Positions 1-7,300 are shown, counted from the stretch's first letter. The stretch: DNA of 10,430 bases from Candidatus Aenigmatarchaeota archaeon (GCA_023139785.1 JAGLMX010000008.1:1-10430), one strand, 5' to 3'. Notes: a model not told the origin generated them from the sequence alone. Numbers and translations: made by a program.

Positions 1-332
1 TTTTCAGCGCGCCCTGTTATTTTTATAAAGTCTGCCTGTATTTTTGAGATCGGAAGTGCTGCGCCGCCTAGTGTGCTCATGTAAAATGTCTTTGTAAGAG
101 GCGAGCGCCCTGCGAATACGAGCCTGTGGGTTCCGGGGATAATGCTTCCTGCTAAAGGACCGGAACCGAATATAAATGGTGTGTTTTCATCCAGTGGGTC
201 AAGAAGGTGCGTTTTTTTTGTTTCGTGTTCGTATAGCGCGTAGTCTATAGGGCCAATTATGCCTGGATGATTGACTTTTTCAAGAGTGAATGCTTTTTTG
301 CCGGCATTGATTGATATGACGCGCTTGTTCAT
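1..332 (-). CDS. Aldehyde:ferredoxin oxidoreductase-family protein, N-terminal part (partial)
   Basis: The frame is open from an ATG at 332 down to the left edge, giving 110 residues of a longer protein. Residues 44-110 follow the N-terminal domain of tungsten-dependent aldehyde:ferredoxin oxidoreductases: DPLDEN (45-50), FGSGPLAG (55-62), PGTHR (66-70), GRSPLT (75-80), a GG pair (89-90) and a closing FIKITGRAE. In the family this domain helps cradle the tungsto-bispterin cofactor, and the enzymes oxidise aldehydes to acids with ferredoxin as electron acceptor. Two things are odd. The first 40 residues lack the usual glycine-rich LGGRGL-type motif and are shorter than in classic members. The Asn that normally precedes the GG pair is Thr here. 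It is therefore probably a divergent subfamily whose substrate cannot be named. The cofactor cysteines and ferredoxin-type cluster ligands lie in the missing part. The family call is fairly firm; aldehyde oxidation is inferred only. Confidence 0.78.
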   Translation of the reverse strand, partial: MNKRVISINAGKKAFTLEKVNHPGIIGPIDYALYEHETKKTHLLDPLDENTPFIFGSGPLAGSIIPGTHRLVFAGRSPLTKTFYMSTLGGAALPISKIQADFIKITGRAE

Positions 333-355
333 GACAATAATATGTATGGATGTGG

Positions 356-364
356 TTTTTATAG
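356..364 (-). promoter_or_regulatory. TATA box for the oxidoreductase gene (leaderless)
   Basis: On the minus strand CTATAAAAA is centred about 28 bp upstream of the ATG at 332. Archaeal transcription usually starts about 25 bp after the TATA centre, which puts the start at or within a few bases of the ATG. No Shine-Dalgarno motif precedes that ATG, so a leaderless mRNA is the simplest reading. Confidence 0.6.
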
Positions 365-426
365 GTGCGCATGTGGCGGGGTTATATGGAATATATTTCT
401 GTATACTTCGTTATGATCAATTGAAT

Positions 427-1359
427 TTAATCCCTCTTCAAAAATTTATCTCCATTAAAATGTATCATATGATTTGGTATTTCTGAAAGCCAAACCTCAG
501 TTTCCCAGGCAATATCATCAACATGCCGTTTAAATTCTCGAAAGTCCGGAAACGCGCTTACAAAGACTTTCTTATACTCAAACATGGAGAAATACTCATT
601 TAGCTCAATCATTCGTTTGTTAGATACGGGCCCGTGAGAAGAAACGGCTTCAATTAAATACAATCTGTTTTTATCCTTGTCAAGAAGAACAATATCCGGT
701 AAAATACCATGTTTCTTTATTTCCATGTTTATTTCACCCAACAATTTTTTATTCAGATATAACATTTTGTGGGCTGTATCACCAACATACAAAACATCCG
801 CATTCTGACAAAAGTGTTTTCTAAAATTGTTTAAGATATCAATTTGAAGTTCATTGTGCTTTCCGGGAGAAAATGCGATTTCTGTATCATCTAAAGTTAT
901 TGAAAGCTTATTTTTGCCTCTTTTGACTTTATAACGGACAACAGTTCTTTTTATTTTCTTAAGAAAGTTTGGCAATTCTGTGTTCCATTCAGCAGTGCCA
1001 TATGTTTTAACAATTCGGAGAACCTCATTAGTGACTGACCAAGTTGTGTTTGGGCTGTTTGTTGGTCTGGTGGGTTCATCAGCGTTTCTTTCGACAATTC
1101 CAACTTCTTTTTCAAACTGATGTAATGTTTGTTTCCTAAAAGTTTCTCTGCTGTTTTCAGCATATTCCCTGTTATACTCTGCTTTAATGAATTGCATAAT
1201 ATCGTGGATTCTTATCAGAGTCTTTTTTGCATTTTTCCAGGAATCTTTTTCGTTTAATGAAACCAAAGCCAACAATGCTAAAGCAGATCGTTCATTTTGT
1301 TGCTTTTTTGGAATATTAAACTGTTTTAGTATGTCTAATGCTTCTTTTATTTTGTTCAT
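427..1359 (-). CDS. Type II restriction endonuclease, PstI/BsuBI family
   Basis: This 310-residue protein is close to the usual size of PstI-family enzymes. These are homodimeric, Mg-dependent type II nucleases whose characterised members cut CTGCAG. The N-terminal half (about 1-170) matches the helical specificity region by position only. The C-terminal half carries the family signatures: YVGDTAHK (191-198), LPDIVLLD (220-227), LIEAVSSHGPVS (235-246), AWETEVWLSEIP (284-295) and IHFNG (299-303). D222 and E237 are the likely metal ligands of a PD-(D/E)xK-like core. The position normally holding Lys is Val239, which I believe is usual for this family; K248 is nearby. The gene is intact and is last in the operon, starting 9 bp after the methyltransferase stop. 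The methyltransferase stop codon TGA overlaps this gene's Shine-Dalgarno (GAGG, 7-nt spacer), so translation is probably coupled. CTGCAG specificity is inferred from family membership, not shown. Confidence 0.95.
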   Translation of the reverse strand: MNKIKEALDILKQFNIPKKQQNERSALALLALVSLNEKDSWKNAKKTLIRIHDIMQFIKAEYNREYAENSRETFRKQTLHQFEKEVGIVERNADEPTRPTNSPNTTWSVTNEVLRIVKTYGTAEWNTELPNFLKKIKRTVVRYKVKRGKNKLSITLDDTEIAFSPGKHNELQIDILNNFRKHFCQNADVLYVGDTAHKMLYLNKKLLGEINMEIKKHGILPDIVLLDKDKNRLYLIEAVSSHGPVSNKRMIELNEYFSMFEYKKVFVSAFPDFREFKRHVDDIAWETEVWLSEIPNHMIHFNGDKFLKRD

Positions 1360-1366
1360 CTTAATT

Positions 1367-1370
1367 CCTC
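1367..1370 (-). promoter_or_regulatory. Ribosome-binding site of the endonuclease gene
   Basis: GAGG on the minus strand lies 7 nt before the ATG at 1359 and shares bases with the TGA stop of the methyltransferase gene. This supports ATG 1359 as the start and suggests re-initiation by ribosomes finishing the upstream gene. Confidence 0.7.
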
Positions 1371-2931
1371 ATGCATGAAGTATCTCAACTATTTGTTTAT
1401 TGTGAAGTTGAACATTCATTTCTTTGGCTTTTATATTTAGCATATTTGTGGTTTTACTTTCATTTTCACCAAAGGCTTCTAAGTATTCTAAAGAGGGAAA
1501 AGGTAAAGCGTACACTTCGTTTGCGTTTACCTGTGTATGACCATTTAATATTCTGAAGTATAAATCAACAATCGGTAAATCAAGATATTTTGCAATCCCT
1601 TTAATTTGATTTTTACTCAACGGGTGGTTTGGCCTATATATGTAATTTACCATGTTATCTAAAGCGAAATAACCATATTTTTCAAAATCTTCTTTGAATA
1701 TGCAAGCAGTTACAAATCTCCTTTTTTGTTCTTTTGTTGTAAACCTTTTAAGAACCAGATAATTTCCAGTTTCAGAGAATAACCACTTTGTTACAGCACT
1801 ATTCTTAATTGCTATTGCTTTATTTTTTTTATTAATCGGCCATTGGATTCTGCCATTTTTTATATTATGCATCCAAAGCAAGGGTATAGAGTTGTTAGCA
1901 ATGCTTTTTTGCAGGTGTTCCTTGTTTCTAAATGCGACGACTTTACCCGTAGATATTTTTACACCCAACTTGTAAAAGTTATATGGCAGTTTGTCCAATT
2001 CTCTAATAACTCTCAACTCTTCTTGATTAGAGGGTATTCTAAAGAATATGTAACCATTGCTTTTGTAAACAACGTCTTTTTTAGAAACACTAATAATTTG
2101 TCTTTCTGAAAAAGTTCCATTAAAAGTCTTAGAGATATATACACTATCTGTTTCTTTCTTAGTAAATTTTGTAATTATGTTTTCTTGAAGAACGTTCTCA
2201 GTTGAAAATAACTCTTTTCTTGAATCAAATAAATGTATATTTTCAAAATTTACTTTTTTTATCAGCCACTTTCTAAATTTATTGTAGTACAGGCCTGAGC
2301 AAAAACTTCGGGGAGTAATAAAAATCATTTCCCCCTCTGCATTTAATAATTTTGCAGAAATAGCCATAAATAAAAAATAAATATTTGGCTGCCCGGAAAC
2401 TATGTCTTTAAATTTGGCTATCTGTAAATCATTCTTATTTAGTTTAAAATATGGTGGATTTGATATTATTACATCAAAAGAGGGTTTATCGGGCTTGCTA
2501 TATGCATCAAGATTCTCTGTTAGTATGTTCGCATTTGATTTAACAAAATCTTTTTCAACAATTGCATAATCAAAAGAAACTTTTTTATGCAGACTTTTCT
2601 TGGTTTCCTCTAAAAGTAATTTTAGAAGGGGTAAAACGCGATTATCTGTTTCGTAGCAAACGAGATTAATTTTTTTAACTTTTCCTTTATTTGTTATTTT
2701 TTCAATAAGTGCAACAGACAAAATCCCAATTCCTGTACCCGGGTCAAGAATGGAGATGCTCTCTTTTGATATATTACTTAATTCTGCCATAAATTTAGCA
2801 ACACTTGATGGCGTAAAGAATTGCCCTTTATCTTTTTTTGTTGATTTAGTGTTCTGATAATCGTGAAAACTAGCTAATCTATTTGCAAATTCAGTTAGGC
2901 TTTCATTTTTAAGCCGGAATATGTTTTTCAT
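1369..2931 (-). CDS. DNA N6-adenine methyltransferase, gamma class (PstI/BsuBI-type modification enzyme)
   Basis: Transfers a methyl group from S-adenosylmethionine to adenine N6 and so protects host DNA from the co-encoded nuclease. In 520-residue numbering, motif X is GQFFTP (36-41), motif I is DPGTGIG (63-69), the acidic motif II is YETD (93-96), and the catalytic motif IV is SNPPYF (157-162). The order X-I-IV followed by a long C-terminal target-recognition region (about 300-500) defines the gamma class, and NPPY indicates adenine-N6. The length fits modification enzymes of PstI-type systems. I chose ATG 2931 because GGAG lies 6 nt upstream. An in-frame ATG at 2943 would add four residues but has no ribosome-binding site. 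The gene overlaps the end of the RHH gene by 23 nt and precedes the nuclease by 9 bp, so one mRNA would make the methylase before the nuclease. No defects are seen. Confidence 0.95.
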   Translation of the reverse strand: MKNIFRLKNESLTEFANRLASFHDYQNTKSTKKDKGQFFTPSSVAKFMAELSNISKESISILDPGTGIGILSVALIEKITNKGKVKKINLVCYETDNRVLPLLKLLLEETKKSLHKKVSFDYAIVEKDFVKSNANILTENLDAYSKPDKPSFDVIISNPPYFKLNKNDLQIAKFKDIVSGQPNIYFLFMAISAKLLNAEGEMIFITPRSFCSGLYYNKFRKWLIKKVNFENIHLFDSRKELFSTENVLQENIITKFTKKETDSVYISKTFNGTFSERQIISVSKKDVVYKSNGYIFFRIPSNQEELRVIRELDKLPYNFYKLGVKISTGKVVAFRNKEHLQKSIANNSIPLLWMHNIKNGRIQWPINKKNKAIAIKNSAVTKWLFSETGNYLVLKRFTTKEQKRRFVTACIFKEDFEKYGYFALDNMVNYIYRPNHPLSKNQIKGIAKYLDLPIVDLYFRILNGHTQVNANEVYALPFPSLEYLEAFGENESKTTNMLNIKAKEMNVQLHNKQIVEILHA

Positions 2932-3079
2932 TCTTAACTCCATTAGACTTTTTTAACTTCTCAAAGATTGCACTATTAACGAATGTTGAAATATTTGGAT
3001 AAGTGTATTTATGGTCTTCTTCAGAGATATAATCTAAGACGTCTTTTTTTAATTTATCATTGATTCTAACAACACCCAT
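2909..3079 (-). CDS. Small ribbon-helix-helix (RHH) DNA-binding protein, probable regulator of the R-M operon
   Basis: A 56-residue protein too short for routine ORF listing. Residues 2-7 (GVVRIN) form the predicted DNA-contacting beta strand. KLKKDVLDYISEE (9-21) is predicted helix A. YPNISTFVNSAIFEKLKK (27-44) gives the turn and helix B. This is the plan of the CopG/Arc/MetJ class: obligate dimers that insert a two-stranded sheet into the major groove. The start is set by AGGTGA 4 nt upstream. The 3' end overlaps the methyltransferase gene by 23 nt in another frame, so the two are probably translationally coupled. A TATA box and a 10-bp-phased repeat lie directly upstream. The simplest role is an autorepressor that times or limits expression of the R-M operon, taking the place of a helix-turn-helix C protein. 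It could also be a toxin-antitoxin-type antitoxin, but no toxin gene is adjacent. The fold is well supported; the regulatory role is inferred. Confidence 0.85.
   Translation of the reverse strand: MGVVRINDKLKKDVLDYISEEDHKYTYPNISTFVNSAIFEKLKKSNGVKNEKHIPA
2938..2941 (-). promoter_or_regulatory. Ribosome-binding site that sets the methyltransferase start
   Basis: GGAG on the minus strand ends 6 nt before ATG 2931. It lies within the RHH coding region and immediately after the upstream candidate ATG 2943, so it cannot serve that codon. This favours the shorter methyltransferase form. Confidence 0.65.
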
Positions 3080-3083
3080 TTTT

Positions 3084-3089
3084 TCACCT
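3084..3089 (-). promoter_or_regulatory. Ribosome-binding site of the RHH gene
   Basis: AGGTGA on the minus strand, 4 nt before ATG 3079, is a strong match to the archaeal 16S anti-Shine-Dalgarno. It supports a led transcript, unlike the two probably leaderless minus-strand genes flanking the island. Confidence 0.75.
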
Positions 3090-3114
3090 GTTACATAATG
3101 TTACTAAGTGTAAC
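3089..3114. promoter_or_regulatory. Three phased half-sites: candidate operator for the RHH protein
   Basis: On the plus strand TGTTAC occurs at 3089-3094 and again at 3099-3104, and the one-mismatch copy TGTAAC occurs at 3109-3114, so the unit repeats every 10 bp exactly. The last two units also form a dyad, GTTAC-5 nt-GTAAC, centred on 3107. The array fills the space between the TATA box and the ribosome-binding site and would cover the predicted transcription start near 3095. Short boxes repeated about once per helical turn are typical targets of ribbon-helix-helix dimers. Binding here would block RNA polymerase, giving autorepression of the operon. Confidence 0.65.
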
Positions 3115-3126
3115 TTATATATAAAG
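3115..3126 (-). promoter_or_regulatory. TATA box of the R-M operon
   Basis: Reading on the minus strand, CTTTATATATAA is a very good archaeal TATA element about 40 bp upstream of the RHH start. The predicted transcription start near 3095 leaves a leader of about 15 nt, which holds the AGGTGA ribosome-binding site. No other strong promoter is seen inside the operon. Confidence 0.7.
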
Positions 3127-3303
3127 ATTACCTGTACCGACCAGACCGCATTAGTTTGTTGGTTTAGCAGTAAGTGAAGTAACTTCGGCATAAAGCACGG
3201 AGTCACGGCAGCTGAAGGGGTATGATTTTTATTTTGTTGAATATTGGTTGGGGAATGTATGTTTTTAAACTACCGCCTGTACCATGCCGATATACATTGT
3301 ACT
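3127..3303. other. Non-coding spacer between the island and the TatD gene
   Basis: This 177-bp spacer is about half G+C at its left end (3131-3220), like the resident genes and unlike the island. No gene is supported on either strand. Visible elements are the octamer CCTGTACC at 3131-3138 and again at 3276-3283, an 11-bp palindrome GAAGTAACTTC at 3176-3186, and a T-rich run on the plus strand at about 3225-3239. None has a recognised function, and no tRNA arms or C/D-box motifs were found. Confidence 0.4.
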
Positions 3304-4056
3304 TTATTTGGTAATCCCAAAGAACAGTCTCGCATTCTCCCCGCATTGTTTCATCACTTCATCGGTTGTCATGTCTTTGACTTTTGCGATTTTTTCTGCA
3401 GCGACTTTTATGTTAAGAGGTGTACCGCGCTCCCCGTTTCCGAACCACGGGGAGTCTGTTTCAAGAAGTATGCGCTCAACCGGGAAGTCACGCGCGATTT
3501 TTTTGTGGTTCTTGCTGCGCGCAATGAGTGGACCAATCGAAATATACCACCCGTTTTTATCGACGCGCTCAAGATATTCCCTTGAGCCGTAAAGGTGCAT
3601 CAAAACTTTTTTTGGCTTTTCTTCTTCAAGAATTTTTATGCAGTCTTCAGTAGAGTCGCGCGAGTGTATGACAACAGGCTTGTCAATCTCTTTTGCGAAT
3701 GCGAGCATTTCGCGGAACAAAATCTTTTGTTTGTCGCGCCAGCTATCTTCTTTTACCCAGTGATAATCAAGCCCTATTTCACCGATTGCGAGAGTGATGT
3801 CTTTGTGTTCTCTTACTTTGTTAAGATATTCTTTTTTTTCTTTTTCAGAAAGCTCTTTGATGTATTCCGGGTGCAGGCCGAATGTTGCGAATACAAAACC
3901 TTTGTGTTTTTTTACAATCTCAACAGTTAGGCCAAAATCCCTTGGGTGCGCGCATGATGTCACGACTGCGTCAAGCTTTCCTTTCCATGAGTCAATCACT
4001 TCGTTGCGGTCAGGGTTAAAGTCTTTTTGCTCAAGGTGGCAGTGGGCGTCTATCAT
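3304..4056 (-). CDS. tatD: TatD-family metal-dependent deoxyribonuclease
   Basis: A complete 250-residue member of the TatD branch of the amidohydrolase superfamily, of normal length. These are TIM-barrel enzymes using two divalent metals that act as 3'-5' exonucleases or endonucleases in DNA repair and turnover; they are cytosolic, and no signal peptide is present here. The metal ligands are all visible: H5 and H7 in DAHCHL, E93 in GEIGLDYH, H131 in IHSRD, H154 in LMHLYG, and D201 in LETDSPWF. The ATG at 4056 is the natural start because DAHCH begins at residue 3, as in most family members. There is no Shine-Dalgarno, and a TATA-like element sits about 27 bp upstream, so the mRNA is probably leaderless. 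It is co-oriented with the oxidoreductase gene across the R-M island and divergent from the surface-protein gene. Family and active site are very secure; the natural substrate is not. Confidence 0.96.
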   Translation of the reverse strand: MIDAHCHLEQKDFNPDRNEVIDSWKGKLDAVVTSCAHPRDFGLTVEIVKKHKGFVFATFGLHPEYIKELSEKEKKEYLNKVREHKDITLAIGEIGLDYHWVKEDSWRDKQKILFREMLAFAKEIDKPVVIHSRDSTEDCIKILEEEKPKKVLMHLYGSREYLERVDKNGWYISIGPLIARSKNHKKIARDFPVERILLETDSPWFGNGERGTPLNIKVAAEKIAKVKDMTTDEVMKQCGENARLFFGITK

Positions 4057-4077
4057 GTGAATATTTTTGCAGGGATG

Positions 4078-4087
4078 TTTTTATTTA
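4078..4087 (-). promoter_or_regulatory. TATA-like element for the TatD gene
   Basis: TAAATAAAAA on the minus strand is centred about 27 bp before ATG 4056, so transcription should begin at or next to the start codon. No ribosome-binding site is seen between them, which fits leaderless translation. Confidence 0.5.
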
Positions 4088-4090
4088 CAC

Positions 4091-4245
4091 TGTTAGGGCG
4101 TTCTGATTAGTCATTAACAGTAACAAAAATTGCCATTTATTGAAATTTGAAAAAAATGTATTGTTCTCCTTCGTTATCGTAGCGTTTTTTGCTGTTCTAT
4201 GAAGAAGTGTATGTTAAATACGGTTATAATTTTGTTTAAACGTTC
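4091..4245. other. AT-rich divergent intergenic region
   Basis: This stretch separates the TatD promoter (minus) from the surface-protein promoter (plus). No open frame of useful length, RNA gene or convincing inverted repeat is visible. It is AT-rich, as usual for archaeal intergenic DNA, and may hold activator or repressor sites that cannot be recognised by eye. Confidence 0.4.
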
Positions 4246-4262
4246 AAGGAAAATTATATATA
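4246..4262 (+). promoter_or_regulatory. BRE plus TATA promoter of the giant surface-protein gene
   Basis: The purine run AAGGAAAA (4246-4253) has the composition of a TFB-recognition element and directly precedes TTATATATA (4254-4262). The predicted transcription start near 4283 leaves a leader of about 17 nt before ATG 4300. It is one of the two best promoters in the window, which fits an abundantly expressed envelope protein. Confidence 0.7.
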
Positions 4263-4287
4263 CTAATTAAGAACAAAAGGAGTACTT

Positions 4288-4291
4288 AGGT
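4288..4291 (+). promoter_or_regulatory. Weak ribosome-binding site of the surface-protein gene
   Basis: AGGT lies 8 nt before ATG 4300, in a context (GGTTAATC) resembling the extended archaeal consensus GGTGATC. A GGAG at 4279-4282 is too far from the ATG and probably falls at or before the transcription start. An in-frame TAA at 4264-4266 rules out a longer N-terminus. Confidence 0.4.
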
Positions 4292-4299
4292 TAATCGTT

Positions 4300-4389
4300 A
4301 TGACGAAAATTTATTCTCCCTCAAAAATAGCATGTCTTGTTTTTGCTGTTATTGTAGTAGGCGCCCTGATGGCAGGTGTTGCGCATGCT
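4300..4389 (+). other. Sec-type signal peptide of the surface glycoprotein
   Basis: Basic residues K3 and K9 precede a hydrophobic core at about 10-27 (IACLVFAVIVVGALMAGV). The A28-H29-A30 motif fits signal peptidase I cleavage after residue 30. The mature protein then opens with a Ser/Thr-rich stretch. C12 is inside the core without a lipobox context, so a lipoprotein is unlikely. Confidence 0.85.
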
Positions 4390-7300
4390 TCTATTTCAAC
4401 AACAACGAACCAGATAACCTATGTGTGGGGGGATTCTCTTGTGGTTACCGGTACACTCAGCAGTGTGAGTGCAATAAGTGTAAGTGCCATAATATATAAT
4501 TCTACAGGGGTTGTGGCCACACTGGCAACGACAAGCTCAGGAGACTCGGCAAATACTTTTTCTGTCTCAACTGCAATCAATTCAACACATGCTGCCGGAG
4601 ATTATGTGGCTGTGATTACAGGCGGCACTGATTCAATGAACATGAGCTTTCGTGTAATTCCTAGTCGAGTCATAATGGAGCTTTATCCGGTAAAGTCCGG
4701 CGATGACATAATTAATATCAGCACAACTACAGAAATAACAGCAGGAGGCGCTCTTGGCGGGAATTTCACAGAACTTCTCCAGTTGTCAAAGACAAACAAG
4801 ATTCACTACGGTAATTCATCAATCGGGGGAAAACTATACTATTTTGTTCTTGTTGACCAGACTAATGCAAGTAGTTATGACCGGCTGTATATTGACGACG
4901 ACAAAGACTTTTCATTATATAATGACACTGAGGACAATGCTACATGCCCGGATGTAGAGTACCAGGCGCTGAAGAGAAGCAGTGTGTTCAGCAATGGCAC
5001 GGGCAGCGCTGACTTCAAATACGTTGTTGGCGACATAGAGCACACAACCGGAGACAAGATACTTCTCTGGAAGGTTCCGGAAAATCGCCCGAATACTGAT
5101 GAGAGCACTAACTTTATCATACTGACAAAGAACGACACAAATATGATTTCAACATCTGTCAAAGTGGAAGTGATTAATTCTATAGGCCAGAATGTTACGT
5201 CTATATACTATAGTACCTCTTCACAGTTTGGCTGGCTTAATGTTAGTGTGCCGCCTCTTTCGTCAGGGACGTATTCAGTGAAACTTAACAATAGCATGGC
5301 AAGCCTTACTTTTTCTGTAGAGGCATTTGAAATGTTTGCGACCATAGCAGACCTTTCCGGAAGCCCGGCTTATTCATTTTCTCCTGATTCTAAAGTGCGC
5401 CTGTTAGTGACATCAAAGAACTCTACGGGTTCCTTCAATCTTTCATCGTTTACAGCCACGCTCTATTATCCGAATGGGACAACATTAAGCAAGAGTAAAT
5501 CTGATTTCACAGTATCAGCTGACGGAGTATACACGATTGATTATGATTTATCAGGAGCTTCCACAGGGATGTACGGTGTCAGTGTAACAGGCACTGATGC
5601 TTCAGGGAACACGCAGGGCGCATCTACAGGATTTGAGGTGAAGTCAGTGGACTTTCAGGCAGAGGCGATCAACACAAAGTACATTGAAGATGCGGATTCT
5701 GCCGGTGCCATGGTTAACGCGTTCCCGCCCCTTTCAAATGTTACTCTTATGACATTTTTGTCAAATATTTCTGCAGGCGGCATGTCTGCCAAGGGTTCTG
5801 AGGATGATATGCCCGGGCTTATTAATCCCGGAAACTGTAGTTCTGTTGTGACCTTGACAGAAATAACAGATGAGAATGGTGTTGCATATTCACCCAGTTA
5901 TCAGGTCATGAACCTGAGCGATGCGCTGGATTATCTGGATATCTCAGGTGAACAGCCGCCTCCGGGGTTTCTTTCACAATGTATGGTGATTTTTACTGCG
6001 CCAAACATGAGCGGTTCTGTTTACAGGGCGAAAATCAAGATTAATTATAATGGAGAGGAGAAACACACAGGAGTGACGTTCGGGGTGCAGAGGCTTCTTG
6101 CCCGTGGAGACACTGTTGACTTTAAGGGGGATGATTTCTCATTTTTCGCACCCAATTCCACTGTAAGGATAAAGTTAAAGGTTACAGATCTCGTTACAGA
6201 TGAGGAGTTGCCTTCGGAAAACATAACTTCTGCAAAGATAATTGAACTGCAGAGGGTATTTCCTACATTCAGCGACCTTCTTGCGAATTCCACGCTGCGG
6301 GACAGCCTCAATGAGAACATGGTCAATGGGACAATTAACTTTACATCTCCTGTTGACGAGGGATTTTACATAATGAAGTTCCGGTTCACGGCCAGTGTTA
6401 ACGGCACAGTAGAGAGTGGAATAGGTGACGCATTTTTCATGCTAAAGAAATACATGGTGTGGGGGGAGTTGTCCGGGGCTGAGGATGGGTCATGGTATGT
6501 AAAGCAGGGGCAGAACATAAGCCTCAGCGTGACTGTTCTTGACATAGACAAGGCGCAAAGTGTGTTTGGGGGATACAGCAGCCAGAAGACCTGTACTGAT
6601 TGCGGCGGGTTTGTTGTAAATGTTTCTGAAGTTAGAAACGACCAGCAGTTCAAGATGGTCACGGACTACACTGTGCAGGTTGGGACTATAATAAATGTTA
6701 CGAATCCGGTGGCAACACTTACAATCGTGCCCGGCAGTAACATGCAGCCCGGTTGGTACAGCATTGACCTGTCTGTGACAAACCCTGCAACAAATGCCAC
6801 ATACTTTGGGTGGGGTTGGTTTGAGGTAAGGAACTTCTGGGTAGATTTAATGAAAGTGAAATGGGACAATGGCAATTATACAATGTCTGAGTCAGAGGGA
6901 CATTCTTCCACATATCCTGTCGGCGATGACATAACGTTTGCAGTGATGGCAAAGGAGCCAAGCATGCCGGATCTTCTTTCGCCGGATACTGTGACTGTAG
7001 AAAGTGTCCAGTGGTTTGTTGGCTGGCCGCCTGTTCCTGTATCAGGGTACAGTGCATCGGCTGAACTGTCTTCTGTGCTTATGTGCATGGGTTCTGAAAA
7101 CTGCCAGTCAATGCCGGCATATGTTGTAACAATTTCGGATATTCCGCAGGACAAGCAGGGCGACTTTCAGGCAAATGTAAAGGTAACTATTGATGGTGTC
7201 TCTGACATTGGAAGTTTCTGGTTTGATGTTTCATCATATCAGGCGGAGACAGAATACAGGATGGATTCGTGGCCCCCGTTGTATTCAAATGAAGAGAAAC

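Larger units (their letters stand above)
381..3130. other. AT-rich restriction-modification island (probable horizontal transfer)
   Basis: Sampled 60-base lines inside this stretch are about 25-33% G+C. Sampled lines of the oxidoreductase fragment, the TatD gene and the surface-protein gene are about 47-57%. The change at the right end is abrupt: 3131-3220 is about 51% G+C, directly upstream of the island's TATA box. At the left it lies near 380, between the nuclease stop and the GC-richer leader of the oxidoreductase gene. The content is one self-contained operon of regulator, methyltransferase and endonuclease. No integrase, transposase, terminal inverted repeat or convincing target duplication was found, so the route of entry is unknown. 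Boundaries are approximate. Confidence 0.65.

Noticed and set aside
271..486. A 71-codon plus-strand frame across the oxidoreductase start and the nuclease end
   Set aside because: It spans two minus-strand gene ends and the promoter between them, and shows no domain or ribosome-binding site.
951..1163. A 70-codon minus-strand frame inside the nuclease gene
   Set aside because: It is out of frame with an intact PstI-family nuclease and has no supporting signals.
2932..2943. ATG 2943 as the methyltransferase start
   Set aside because: There is no Shine-Dalgarno before it, whereas GGAG sits at a proper distance from ATG 2931. The longer form cannot be excluded but is less likely.
381..3130. 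Target-site duplication flanking the R-M island
   Set aside because: Only short AT-rich matches such as TTATAT are shared between the two edges, no better than chance in AT-rich DNA.
3127..3240. A possible tRNA or C/D-box RNA in the spacer
   Set aside because: No T-arm GGTTCRA motif, acceptor-stem pairing, or RUGAUGA plus CUGA boxes could be found.
3244..4060. Several plus-strand open frames opposite the TatD gene
   Set aside because: TatD has all metal ligands intact on the minus strand. The plus-strand frames have low-complexity Phe-rich translations typical of antisense shadows.
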